Shown piece by piece: positions 34,962-46,092 of a DNA stretch of 64,000 nt. Location of the stretch: contig CM075765.1 of the NCBI GenBank assembly GCA_037974665.1, forward strand, positions 20,318,648 to 20,382,647. The letters run 5' to 3'. The notes below the pieces were generated by a model. It did no database searches. It was given only the letters and a program-made list of their open reading frames with translations, and was not told the origin of the DNA. The position numbers and the translations under genes were made by a program. Source of the stretch: Ehretia macrophylla (taxonomy: Eukaryota > Streptophyta > Magnoliopsida > Boraginales > Ehretiaceae). Position 1 is the stretch's first letter. Each line of letters starts with the position of its first letter.

Positions 34962-36829
34962 AAAAAAAATGTTTGCAAAATCACAAAATAGGAAGATATA
35001 ATCTTCCTCAAACCTATTTTTTACAAGATCACACTTTTTTATTTACATAAAAATAAAATCGGTACAAGAGAAAAATAAACACACAAAAATACTGATGCAT
35101 TATAAAAATTGAAAATTTAAATACACATACTTGCAAAATATCTTCCTAATTACATCATGTTTCTAAAATTGCAAAACACTCCAAAAATTACATGATAAAA
35201 CAAAAATCAAACTTCTTACAATCTTCTAACTCATTCAAGTAAATTTCCAATCTTGATTAAGATATAAACCACAAAAAGAAGAATGATGCATGCACATTCA
35301 ACCATTATCATAGCATGAGCAAAATCGACATCCACTTGTGAGGCAGCTCCCATTTTTTTTGAAATGAAAATGTAAAAATATTTTTTTTTCCGTAGAAGTA
35401 AATTAAAACAAGCACACATGAAAACATATTAAAATTCACCCTTAAGGTAGTCTCACACGAATAAGAGTCAACACCTACAAGGAAAAAGGATAGCAGAGTG
35501 TAAGAATATACAAATGAACACCGACCGATAGTCATCCATCAAGATTCAAACCTTAATTCTGCTTCCAAAAAGAAACAGTTGGATCCAGATTTAATTTAAG
35601 AATCTTTGAGTTTAGACTACATTTAGAGTTCAACAACTTAATGAAGAGTTGTCCGCCAGTTTGGAAGGCACCATTGGAAGCCTGTGGAATGCAAAAATAG
35701 GATCCTAACCCTATTTTAGTTTCGTACCTATGCAGCAAAATAAATCACATCCGAACACCAAATGAATGGCATCAAAATCTGGATAGTAAATCTACCCGCC
35801 ATAGCGTAAGAACTGGCCAAAGCAGAGGTTATGAATCACGTATAACATGCCCCTCATAATGGTATTAGTTATCTTTCTCTCAAATACCATGAGAGCCACT
35901 ATATACATAACGGTGGAAAAAGACCTCCTAATGTTGAGGTTAACACCAATTTAAAGCTAATTGGTAACCAAGAAACAACATCTAGGACGAACCTTGGAAT
36001 GTTTCCGCCACGAGATCCTAGATGTCCCAGAGATCACTTGGGTTTATGTGAGGCACACAACCTAGTACAAATAGCACCCTGTTTTATTCTCAGACAATCA
36101 CTACCGAATGCTGCCACTGTGTACCCATCCTCCATCCCTTTAAGGATAAGCGCGTCACACAAATTGTCAGAGTTTTTTCCTTCTAACCGGGAATGGGCAC
36201 TGGAACTATTTAATGTCAGCCAGCAAGACATGCACACACAATTAAGTGTCGTAGTTTAACGCCTTCGGGCATGAGAATTTTTTTTTAATTTTTTTTTGTT
36301 GAATTTAAAATTAAAGGACTAGCTCTTCCAGAGGTTTCCGTGTTCATGCCATTCAGTACTTTCCTTCGACACTCACATGAGGCCATAGCCAGTTCCTCAG
36401 GGTCAAGAGCAATACAGTGGGGTTTTACGTTACAGATAATACCGTCTAGTGAATGCTCTCACTCTTAACTACCTTATCAAGTAAAGCCCAATAGACCCAA
36501 ACTATATTAAGCTGGTGGAGTGACAAGTACTGTTAGATAAAGTTGCACTGGTCAGACAACCGCACACAGAAACGTACATTGACCACTAGTATTATGACAA
36601 TTATACATTTATGAGTGCTTTCCAGGGTTAAAACCCAAACTACATTAAGCTGGAGATAGACTCATATGGTACGAAAAATAAATGACAGAAAATGAAAATT
36701 GAATCCTAATACCTCAAGAATCCCTAGGTTGTCTCCTAGGAGTGCTAAGTTTAACGTCTTCAGCCAGACAGAGTCACATTAAAATTGTTACTCTGCAGAG
36801 ATTGGGTTCTTAAGTTCAATCGACTCTTC
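34249..36829. other. Athila spacer between third ORF and integrase
   Basis: Non-coding. It contains GCGCTCGAGCGC-like palindromes (34277 and 34818), two AT microsatellites, and a repeated CCCAAACTAYATTAAGCTGG at about 36496 and 36638. Short ORFs on both strands around 36000-36260 have no known domain. Confidence 0.55.
34879..34958. repeat. (AT)40 microsatellite
   Basis: An 80-bp uninterrupted AT run inside the Athila spacer. A second AT run of about 44 bp lies at 34405-34448. Confidence 0.95.
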
Positions 36830-39800
36830 ACCCTAATTCTTTAACCGGATTGCTAGTTTTAGCCTTTGTCCATTTACAAACATAGTTTTTCCATTTGTTT
36901 TATCTTTTATCTTGACAACCCCAGACGGAAAAACTTATTCAACCTTAAATGGTCCATCCCATCTAGACCTCAATTTTCCTGGAAACAATCGTAACTTAGA
37001 ATTAAATAACTACATATCTTTTCCAGGAATAAATGACTTTGGAATAATCATTTTATCATGTGTTCTCTTCATTCTCTCATTGTAAAACTTGCATTTTCGT
37101 ATGCCTCTAAACGCATCTCTTCAAATTCATTTAGATGGAGTAACCTATTTTTACCAGCTTTTTGCATGTCAAAATTCATAGTCATAATTGCCCAATAAGC
37201 CTTATGTTCTAACTCAACAGGTAAATGACATGTTTTTCCAAAAACTAAAATGTGACATTCCTATGGGAGTTTTATATGCAGTTCTATATGCCCAAAGTGC
37301 ATCATTCAATCGAGTGGACCAATCCTTCCTATCAAGTCTAACTGTCTTTTCAAGGATTGATTTAATTTTCCTATTAGAAACCTCAACCTGTCCACTAGTT
37401 TGTGGGTGATATGGAGTTGCAATCTTATGAATGACTATGTATTTTTTTAACAATTTTTCAAAAGTTCGGTGAATGAAATGACTTCCACCGTCACTAATGA
37501 TGGCTCTTGTAATTCCAAACCGACAGAAAATATTTTCTTTTATGAATTTCATCACAACAGTGTGATCATTAGTCCTTGCTGCAATTGCTTCAATCCACTT
37601 AGACACATAACCAACACCAACCAAAATGTATTGAAAACCAAAGGAGATGGGGAAAGGACCCATGAAATCAATACCCCAAACATCAAAAAGTTCACAAACC
37701 AAAATGGGATTCAAGGGCATCATATCCCTCTTTCCCATGTTACATGTCTTTTGGCATCTTTCACATGCCTTGTAGAACTCATGAGCATCCTTGAATAATG
37801 TAGGCCAATAAAATCCACTCTGCATAATTTTGATAGTTGTCCAGCGTCCTCCAAAGTGTCCTCCACATTCCTGCGAATGACAAAATGACATTATGCTTAG
37901 CTGTTTAGGCTCTGGTACGCATCTGCGAATAATTTGATCAGAACAAATAAGGATCCCCCTAGAAATAATGCTTTGCTTTTGAGAAAAAAACGATCTCTCT
38001 CAGCCTTGTTCCATTCCTTGAGTATTTTACCTACTGCAAGATAATTCACAATATGAACATACCAAGGAAGTTTAGGAGCAGAAATTAGCAATAATTGTTC
38101 GTCTGGAAATGTATCTCTCAAGGGTAATTCATTTTCTGTTTCCTAAGTTATAATCCTTGACAAGTGATCAGCAACTACATTTTCTTGACCTTTTTTATCT
38201 TTGATTGTTAAATCAAATTCTTGAATTAATAACAAACATCGAATAAGCCTAGGTTTAGCATCTTTCTTTTTCAACAGATATCTTAATGCCGAGTGGTCAG
38301 AATAAATAATGATTTTTTACCCTAACACATAAAACCGAAAATTTTCTAATGCAACACCTACATCAAACAATTCTTTCTCTGTGGTGGTGTAGATTTTCTA
38401 GGCATTATCCAAAGTTCGGCTGGCATAATAGATCACACAAGGAACACGATCCTCGTGTTGACCTAATACAGCTCCTATGGCATAATTCGAAGCATCACAC
38501 ATAATTTCAAAAGGGAGAGTGTAATCCGGCGGCTGAATTACTGGAGCAGTGGAAAGTGCATTTTTCAGTGTTTCAAAAGCAGTTACACATTTTTCATCAA
38601 ACTGAAATGGAGTATCCTTTGCCAACAAATTTGATAAAGGTCTAGAAATCTTACTAAAATCCTTTATAAATCGTCGGTAGAAACCAGCATGTCCAAGGAA
38701 CGATCTCACATGTTTGACATTTGCAGGAGGGGGAAGATTTGAGATAATATCAACCTTAGTTATATCAACCCGAACTCCTTCCTTGGATATAATGTGTCCG
38801 AGAACAATTCCTTCTTGCACCATGAAATGACTTTTCTCCCAGCTAAGGACAAGATTAGATTCCTGACATCTTTTCAACACCAAAGACAAATTATTCAAAC
38901 AGATTTCAAATGAAGAACCAAAGATAGAAAAGTCATCCATGAAGACTTCCACAAATTTATCCATCATATCAGTGAAAATAGATATCATGCAGCATTGGAA
39001 AGTGGCCGGTACATTACAAAGGCCAAAAGGCATTCTTCTGTAAGCAAACGTGGCAAAAAGACATGAGAAAGTTGTCTTTTCCTGATCTTCGGGGTCCACA
39101 GGGATTTGGTTGTATCCCAAGTACCCGTCAAGAAAACAATAATAACCTTGCCCTGCCAACCTGTCTAAAATTTGATCAATGAATGGTAAAGGAAAGTGAT
39201 CATTTCTTGTTGCAACATTGAGTTTCCTATAGTCAATACACACGCACCATCCAGTTGTGGTGCAGGTAGGTACCAATTCACCTTTATCTTTTGTCACCAC
39301 AGTGATTCCTGATTTCTTAGGCACAACCTGTATCGGACTAACCCATTTACTATCAGAAATAGGATAAATGATACCTGTATCTAACAACTTTACTATTTCC
39401 TTCTTTACAACTTTCCTTATGTTCAGGTTCAACTTACGTTGCATATCTCTAGATGTCTTGGCTCCTTCTTCCAAACTAACCTTATGCATGCAAAATGAAG
39501 GATCTATTCCTTTAAGGTCTGCAACAGTCCAGCCTAACGCTTCTTTATTCTTAGACAAAACATATACAAGTTTAGCTTCCTGCTCCAAAGAAAGGTTAGA
39601 AGCAATAATGACTAGAAGTGTTTGATCTGACCCTAGAAAAATATACTTGAGGTGACTAGGAAGTTGCTTGAGTTCCAATACAAGAGGAGATTGGATAGAA
39701 GAAAGCAGGGGTTCCTTAGAAAGAGTCAAGGATGGTTCTATTGCACATACCTGTAGTTTTTCATCAAATCCTAAATTTCCTTCTAAAGAATCGTCGAATT

Positions 39801-40640
39801 CCTCCTCAAATCTACTCAACACTATTTCCTCATGCTTCAAAGTATTCTCCAAAAAATCTTGTTGCATAAGACTAAGGAAAGACTCTTCAATTAATGGATC
39901 AATCTTGTCAAGAATAAAATATTCAAGACCGTCATCTCCATCTACAAACCTAGCAACATTAGCAACATTCAACTTTACCTTAATATCTCCAAAGTTAAAC
40001 TCCAATTCTCCAGTTGCACAGTAAATTTTTGCATTAGTTGTTGCTAATAATGGTCTTCCTAATATGACTGGAGTTTGGAACTTTTGAGTTTCTCCTGGTT
40101 CCATATCTAGCACAACAAAATCCACAGGAAAATGAAATTCATCAACCTTTATCAAAACATCTTCAATCATGCCCTTAGGAATTCTAAGTGATCTATCAGC
40201 CAATTGAAGGGTGACAAGAGTACGTTTCAATTCTCCTATATTTAACTGCTCAAACAAATTAAAGGGGAGAAGATTTACACTAGCTCCTAAATCAAGAATG
40301 GCACGATCTACGCAATGATTATCAATATAACAAGAAATGGTAAATGTACCAGGATCTTTCAATTTCGGTGGAACATGAGAAGTAAGAATGCAACTTACCT
40401 TTTCAGTCAACCTTACTTTGTTTGATATCAAAATTGAATTCCTCCTTTTCTAAGTGCATAGATCCTTAAGAAATTTTGCATAAGCAGGAATTTGCCTGAT
40501 GATTTCTAAAAGGGGTAAATTGATTTTCACTTGCTTAAAAGTTTCAAGAATTTCTTCCCTTTTTGAATCTTTATTAGGTGGATTCCCTAATGCTTGTGGA
40601 AATGGTGCTTTGGGACTCACTGTTAAAAGGAATTTTCTCA
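36830..40640 (-). pseudogene. Athila-type pol: protease, RT, RNase H, integrase
   Basis: The 677-codon frame 38398-40431 carries the protease (AILDLGASVNLLPFNLF, near 40300), RT (CIDYRKLNVATRNDHFPL, FGLCNVPATFQ, VEVFMDDFSIFG, near 39280-38930) and the start of RNase H (MCDASNYAIGAVLGQ). After a TAG near 38398 the RNase H continues in the same sense to about 38160. Integrase is at 37214-37891 (HHCC finger, then IISDGGSHF and [13 protein letters not shown]) and its tail reaches about 36830 with further stops. The DLGAS protease and MDDF polymerase motif are Athila/Tat features rather than chromovirus ones. Confidence 0.88.
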
Positions 40641-40869
40641 TGTGAAATCACAGTTTCAGATTCATTTTCAGCTTTTTTTGATGAATCAACAGTAACTTGA
40701 GATTTAACTTTTTGCTTTGCTTGTTTTGTACTTTCGTAAGCTTCAATGCTTACCTTGTTATCAACTTTCTTACCACTTCTCAATGTAGTGACAGCTTGAA
40801 GATCGTCCACTTTTTGATTTGTAGCTGCTACATGTGCCTTACCTTTTGGATTTTCATCTGGTTGGACAG

Positions 40870-42094
40870 GGAGTGTTCCTTCTTCTCTTTTTTACATGGT
40901 GTTAGCCAATTGTCCTACTTGTCTTTCCAAGTTGGCAATTGCCTTAGTATGTGTACTTACTAGTTGCAAAATTGGTTCCATATTATGAAGCTTTTTCAAA
41001 ACCTGTTCTTCAAAAGTAGTTCCGTAAGAATTAGAACCTGAATTAGAGCTTGAAGGTACCTATCCTTGTGGTACTGAATGAAATCCTGGTGGATAGCCTA
41101 TTGGTCTCTGTTGTTGAACATCTTCCTGATTCTGATCCCACCATAAATTTGGATGATCTCATGTACCTGGATTATAAGTGTTAGAGAATGGATCATAATT
41201 ACGGGGATATCTATAAGCAGCACAAACTTGCTCTGAAATTGAATTGAGATTTGATGCAAGAACACCTTTACCTGAATCAATTACATGCAATGATTCTTTT
41301 TTTTTAACCATTTTTTCCAAGGCAAGAGTTAGATTTTCAATCTTTGATGTCAAAGGATTGTAATCATTTGAACCTATACTTTTCTCCTTTCTCTAGATGA
41401 AGATGCACACTTTCATGAATTGTTGCTCAGTTTTATGAACAATTCTGTGGCTTCTTCTGGAGATTTTTCAAGAAGTGAACCATTAGAAGCAGAATCGAGC
41501 AAACTTTGATTATGCTCATTTAACCCTTGATAGAAATTCTGAGCTAATTGCCAATCTGGAATACTATGGTGTGGACATTTATGAATTAAGGTTTCAAATA
41601 TGTCCCAACTCTCATGAAGTGCCTCTCCAGGTAACTGAGAAAAATTATTTAATTGATTCCTGCATTCATTGGTTTTTGAAGAAGAGTAAAATCTTTCAAG
41701 AAATTCTCTTTGTAGTTGATCCCAAGAAGTAATAGAACCAGATCATAATCTGTAAAGCCAATTTTGTGCTTGACCCATTAAAGAGTAAGCAAACAATCTC
41801 AATTGAACAACCTTTTCTGAGGCAGTTCTAGTATTGATCAATCTGCATGTATGGACAAAAGTATTAATGTAATCATACGGGTTTTCATTTGAAAGACCGT
41901 TGAACATGGAAAGCATTGAAATCATGTGAAACTTTATTTTAAAACCTTCATTAGTTTTAGGTAAGGCGATAGCTCGTGGAGGAACTTAATCTTGTGGTGT
42001 GAAAAAATTCTTTATGCTCCTCCTCACATTTCCTACTTCTCTACCTTCAACTTGATTCTGATTTTGATTTTGATTCGGGTTTTGATCAGCCATG
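40870..42094 (-). pseudogene. Athila-type gag, decayed
   Basis: The start codon is at 42094-42092 (MADQNPNQNQNQ). Continuing frames show Athila gag features: MFNGLSNENPYDYINTFVH, then LRLFAYSLMGQAQNWLYRL, then WDIFETLIHKCPHHSIPDW. In-frame stops lie near 41986, 41743 and 41400. The Q/N-rich start is shared with the derivative at 53096-53185. It cannot code for a whole capsid protein. Confidence 0.8.
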
Positions 42095-42340
42095 ATTATA
42101 AATTTATGTGCTTTGTTTCTAAATTTAAAAGTTTTCTCAATTTCTGTATCAAAAACAAAGATGGGTGGCGTTAAAGATCTCCGACCATGCATACAAATTT
42201 AAAACATAAAAAAAAAAAAAAAAAAAGTCTATACAAAATAACAAAAATGACCTAAAAAAAAAAAACTAAAAACTAAAATATATACATATTAACACTTATA
42301 TACATAAATCAAAGACTTACCTTATTTGATGAACACCGAT

Positions 42341-42357
42341 CCCCGGCAATGACGCCA
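42341..42357 (-). other. Primer binding site, tRNA-Asp type
   Basis: Plus strand CCCCGGCAATGACGCCA, two mismatches from the perfect CCCCGGCAACGGCGCCA at 53438-53454. The latter equals the 3' end of plant tRNA-Asp, the usual Athila primer. Confidence 0.85.
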
Positions 42358-42362
42358 AATTT

Positions 42363-43913
42363 TGATCGCGTCGTTTTACGATAAAAAATAATAAGAAGGT
42401 TAAATGATTGAAAATATTGCTTACCTTGAATTACCTCTAGCCGTGGCGAGTAAAGGGTCGATCCACGTAGATTGGGTTATCAAATTAAGTTCAATCTCTA
42501 ATTTAGAATTGCTCGACTATCTCCCGTCACGGATAAGTTTGATTAAGTCCAAAAGTCCAAAGGTACGGTAAATTAATGAGATCCAAAAGTCCAAGAAATG
42601 TCCAAAGGTTCTGTAATTAATGAGATCCAAAGGTAAATTGAACAAATGTACTAAATTGAAGAATTACAATACTTAACAATAAAACGAAAATCCAAAAGGT
42701 TAATGATTCGGGGTGGTTATAGCTCGGTATACGCAAGTACAAAGTTATTGATTTAGATTAAAAGATATGTCCTTTAGAAATAGGGCTACAAGCTCCTACT
42801 ATTGAGATGAACCTTTAGTTACGTAAGTGATAAGATTAATTGATTAACAAGACTAGATGTTTTGGTATAACCTAACGGTATCCAATCTTTCAATTAATCT
42901 TTCACTTTTGTAACCTGGAGGTATCGGTACAACCAGATTAGAATCCATCCGAGGTAGTCTCGTATTGCCACTGGTTTACAAAATCGGGCGTATATGTACT
43001 TTCAATTAAGTATAACATAACTACAAGTATACGTACAATTAATCAAAGAATACTTAGAAATAAAAAATACGAGACTTTAATAAATCTGAATCAAAACATA
43101 TGTACAAGAGTAACCTCACATGTACCACCTCGAATCTCAGGTCTAGTGTGCCATGATAAATTGTAAAGTACAGGAAATCATAACGAAAATCGAAATAAAA
43201 GAATACTTATCATGTTGTACAGATCTCGGTTGATCGGTATGATTTCGATATGACGATGGCTCACAAGACCCACCATTAGGATTAAAACTTTGCACACAAC
43301 TAAGAATAATAATTAAAACACTAAAAACTCACTTCACAAATACTAGAGTAGCACAATCTAAGCTAATAAGAGGAAATGGTACGATTTTCAACAATGAAAA
43401 TCGTGCTATTTATAGCTAGAATTTCAGGAGGGTATTCGAGCGCCAGTCTGGCGCGCTCGAGCGCCCTTCTGTACTAACAATTTTTTAAAATATTTTTTAT
43501 GTTTTTTTCCTTCCACATTCTGTCGTCCATTTGTCCGCCATTTTTAAAAAGTGGCGTTCAAGCGCGGAAAAGGGGCATTCGAGTGTACGTCTAGCTGCAG
43601 TAGGTGAACTTTGACAGGCTCATTGACTTTGACCGTTGACCGTTGACTTTGACCGTTGACCAAAAAGTTGACCAGGTCTATTTCAAGATTTTTCAGCGTC
43701 CTGAATCCGTTTTCGCACTCGGTTTGGCTGAATTCAATCTCAAATTACTCATTTTGAAGTTGTTCTACCATTGTTCACTAGTGTTGCACTGAATTTCTTT
43801 TTCAAATGTTGGTTTTTTAGGGCCATTCTTGCTATTTCTTCTTCAAAACCTATATTGCACTAAAATTGTGTAAAATATACAATTAAGCTTGAAATAATAA
43901 TGCAATATACATG
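42363..43913 (-). repeat. 5' LTR of the Athila-type element, truncated
   Basis: On the plus strand it begins TGATCGCGTCGTTTTACG and runs to ..AATGCAATATACATGA at 43913, where unrelated sequence starts (GCTCTGGCCGAAGCGG). In element terms it has lost its 5' 60 or so bases, part of U3. Confidence 0.88.
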
Positions 43914-44352
43914 AGCTCTGGCCGAAGCGGATTTCAACCCTTAGCACTGAGAATTTTTTATTCAAATAACTCAGAACCAACATGGGGGCTTTACAATGGG
44001 AGAAAGCCTTAAAAACGGCCAGGAGCCCCATACCCTCAGTGTGCACCCATGCGTTAGGGTAGAACCCACGGCCTTAGTTTGGGACGTTGAACGTCCTAGA
44101 CATTTGTAATAACTTTTATTACAATAGCTGCCCTTTACAATTTTTGGCCTCACAATTATAATCAAAACTTAGTTATTCGTACCGACGGTTTGAATCCTTC
44201 TTTTTTTGTTGATGGCTTGATTTTTTTATATATATCTTTTTCAAAATTTGCAATTTATTTTGTTCTTAGTGAAACTTGTGGAAGGCAGAGATTTGAGTTC
44301 TAGCACCTTAAGGGTTATTTTCCTTACAAAAATTGAAGTTAAAATTTATGTG
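43914..44352. other. Unidentified sequence between Athila LTR and hAT
   Basis: It begins sharply at the broken LTR end with GCTCTGGCCGAAGCGG and contains TTGTAATAACTTTTATTACAA, a 21-bp near-palindrome. No homology to other parts of the window was noticed. Confidence 0.4.
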
Positions 44353-44360
44353 ACCCTAAG

Positions 44361-45906
44361 TAGAGCTGAAAAATGGGACAGCCTGGCACAACAATTTTTG
44401 GTACGACCTGATCAAATCGTGGTTTATAAAAAATGAGCCATGCTCGGCACACATATTTAGTGGGTTGAGCTGGGTTGGGCTAATTTCTTAGAATATAGGA
44501 CCCAACTCGGCCCAGGAGCCCGCTACTACGAGTCATGAGCTGAGCTGGGCTGGGCTGGGCCAGCCCATGAAAAAACTTCAACTTAACCTTTTTTACAAAA
44601 AATTAAATTTAACAATTAATGAGACACAAGTTGATTGATAATATTAACATAAATGATAAAACATTACATAACAAACTACAAGAAAAATTATATGTACGAA
44701 TTATAATTATAAAAATCATTAAAAAAATTAGATCTTCAGCATAATCCTCTTCAAAACCGACTTTAATCCAAAAATAAATTTTGGTAAATATCAGATCTTC
44801 CACATCAATAACTTTTTTCAAGTAAACAAAGTGGAATAACATAATATCTTCATTATCCAAATTTGCACATATAAAAGAAAATAATTATGAATGAACCAAA
44901 AGTTTTACCTAATGCTTATGCCTTGACGATAAATTAAATCTTCAATAACTTCGATCTTCCATCTTTATCTGTCAACTTCAATCATTCGACTGGATCATTA
45001 GTTGAATTGTCTAATAAAGCTTGTCTTTTTTGTTGAATGCTAATATCAAGTTCAATAAGATGTTACGTATTATTTTCTACAGACTGGATCACTAGTTGAA
45101 TTATTTTGTCAAATATCAATATCGAGTTAATAAGACGGAGACATTGTTGCCAAATAAAAATCTAATTCATTAATATGTGACGATGAAGAACCAGTTTTTG
45201 TTTTTTTGAAAAGTTGAAGAAACTTTGTATCAGACTTTTTACTGCTAGTATTACTTATAGTACGACATGAAGAAGAAGTCTCGTTAGAACATTGTTCTAT
45301 ATACATAAATAATGTCAAACTCGAACAAATTTTATTCCAAGTGTGAATGTCATCAATACTATTATTTTGCATATTTGAATGATATTGTTGTAAAATACTT
45401 CGAACAACATATTTTTTAATCTAGGATCTATAATTGCAGCAAGACAATAAACTATATGTACATTTTCAAGATATTTTGAAAATTTTTCTTTCATATTATA
45501 AGTTATTTGTTGAAAGTTGGTTGAAGACTTTTCTTCAATTAAAACTTATATTCATATATATGTATATGTATATATAATATATATATTTGTAATATTCAAA
45601 ACTAGTTTGTTTATAAAAAATAATAGTTTGTCTAAAAAATATAGTTTGTATATATATAGGTCTTATTTGGGCTCGAGTTGGGCTCGAGCTGGGCCTGTGC
45701 TGAGCTCGAGCTGGGCTTATGGGCTGTGTTGGGCTCAGCCCAGGCACAAACGGGTTGGGTTAAAAATTATATGATCCAACTCGGCCCGCCTATATGAGAT
45801 GGGCTTGGCCAAGTCGAGCCCATTTTCAACAGATTGGGTTGGGCCTAAATTTTCGTGTGCTGGGTTGAGTTGGACCTGTGTCGGCCTAGCCCAAATGTCA
45901 CCTCCA
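44361..45906 (-). mobile_element. hAT-type DNA transposon, decayed
   Basis: The ends are imperfect inverted repeats: TAGAGCTGAAAAATGGG at the left, and TGGAGGTGACATTTGGG as the complement of the right end. An 8-bp duplication flanks it, ACCCTAAG at 44353-44360 and ACCCCAAG at 45907-45914 (7 of 8). An 8-bp duplication is the hAT signature. Both sub-terminal regions are packed with GGGCTGGGCT and GGGCTCGAG repeats, the usual place for hAT transposase binding sites. A transposase remnant lies inside on the minus strand. Confidence 0.83.
45115..45440 (-). pseudogene. hAT transposase remnant
   Basis: Minus-strand reading near 45395-45440 gives IVYCLAAIIDPRLKN, matching the conserved LDPR segment of plant hAT transposases. 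Further on, SSSSHINELDFYLA (about 45140-45185) matches the segment just before the C-terminal dimerisation region. The dimerisation motif itself and most of the protein are missing. An 81-codon frame (45127-45372) is all that stays open. Confidence 0.65.
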
Positions 45907-46092
45907 ACCCCAAGTGGTTAGCCTAATAGGCAAAAGGCTAAATCGAAGGTTAGGCAAAAGGCTAAATCAAAGGTTAAAAAGAATCAAAAATAAAAATTGA
46001 ATCTCAAATAATTTTTTTTCTCGACAACAAGGAGCTTGGAATTTATGGGTTTTACAAGAATTTGAAATTTTGAATTACTTCAAATGATTTAC

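Larger units (their letters stand above)
29659..43913 (-). mobile_element. Athila-type Ty3/gypsy retrotransposon, about 14 kb
   Basis: Related LTRs lie at 29659-31244 and 42363-43913, with a coding interior on the minus strand. A tRNA-Asp-type primer binding site is at 42341-42357 (plus strand CCCCGGCAATGACGCCA), next to the 5' LTR. Order from the 5' LTR: gag, protease, RT, RNase H, integrase, a long spacer, a third ORF, 3' LTR. This order and the protein type are those of Athila elements. The 5' LTR lacks the last stretch of about 60 bases (..TTGATGGGTTAAAATTAC..TTATCA) present in the other three family LTRs, so the right boundary is truncated and no target duplication can be shown. Many stops and LTR divergence of about 10 percent in the part compared mark it as old. 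Confidence 0.88.

Noticed and set aside
35999-36259. ORF of 86 codons with a less AT-rich composition
   Set aside because: It lies in the Athila spacer, overlaps another frame on the opposite strand, and has no known domain. It may be a relic, but nothing supports a protein.
37469-40024. Plus-strand ORFs at 37469, 39368 and 39668
   Set aside because: They are antisense shadows of the Athila integrase and RT frames.
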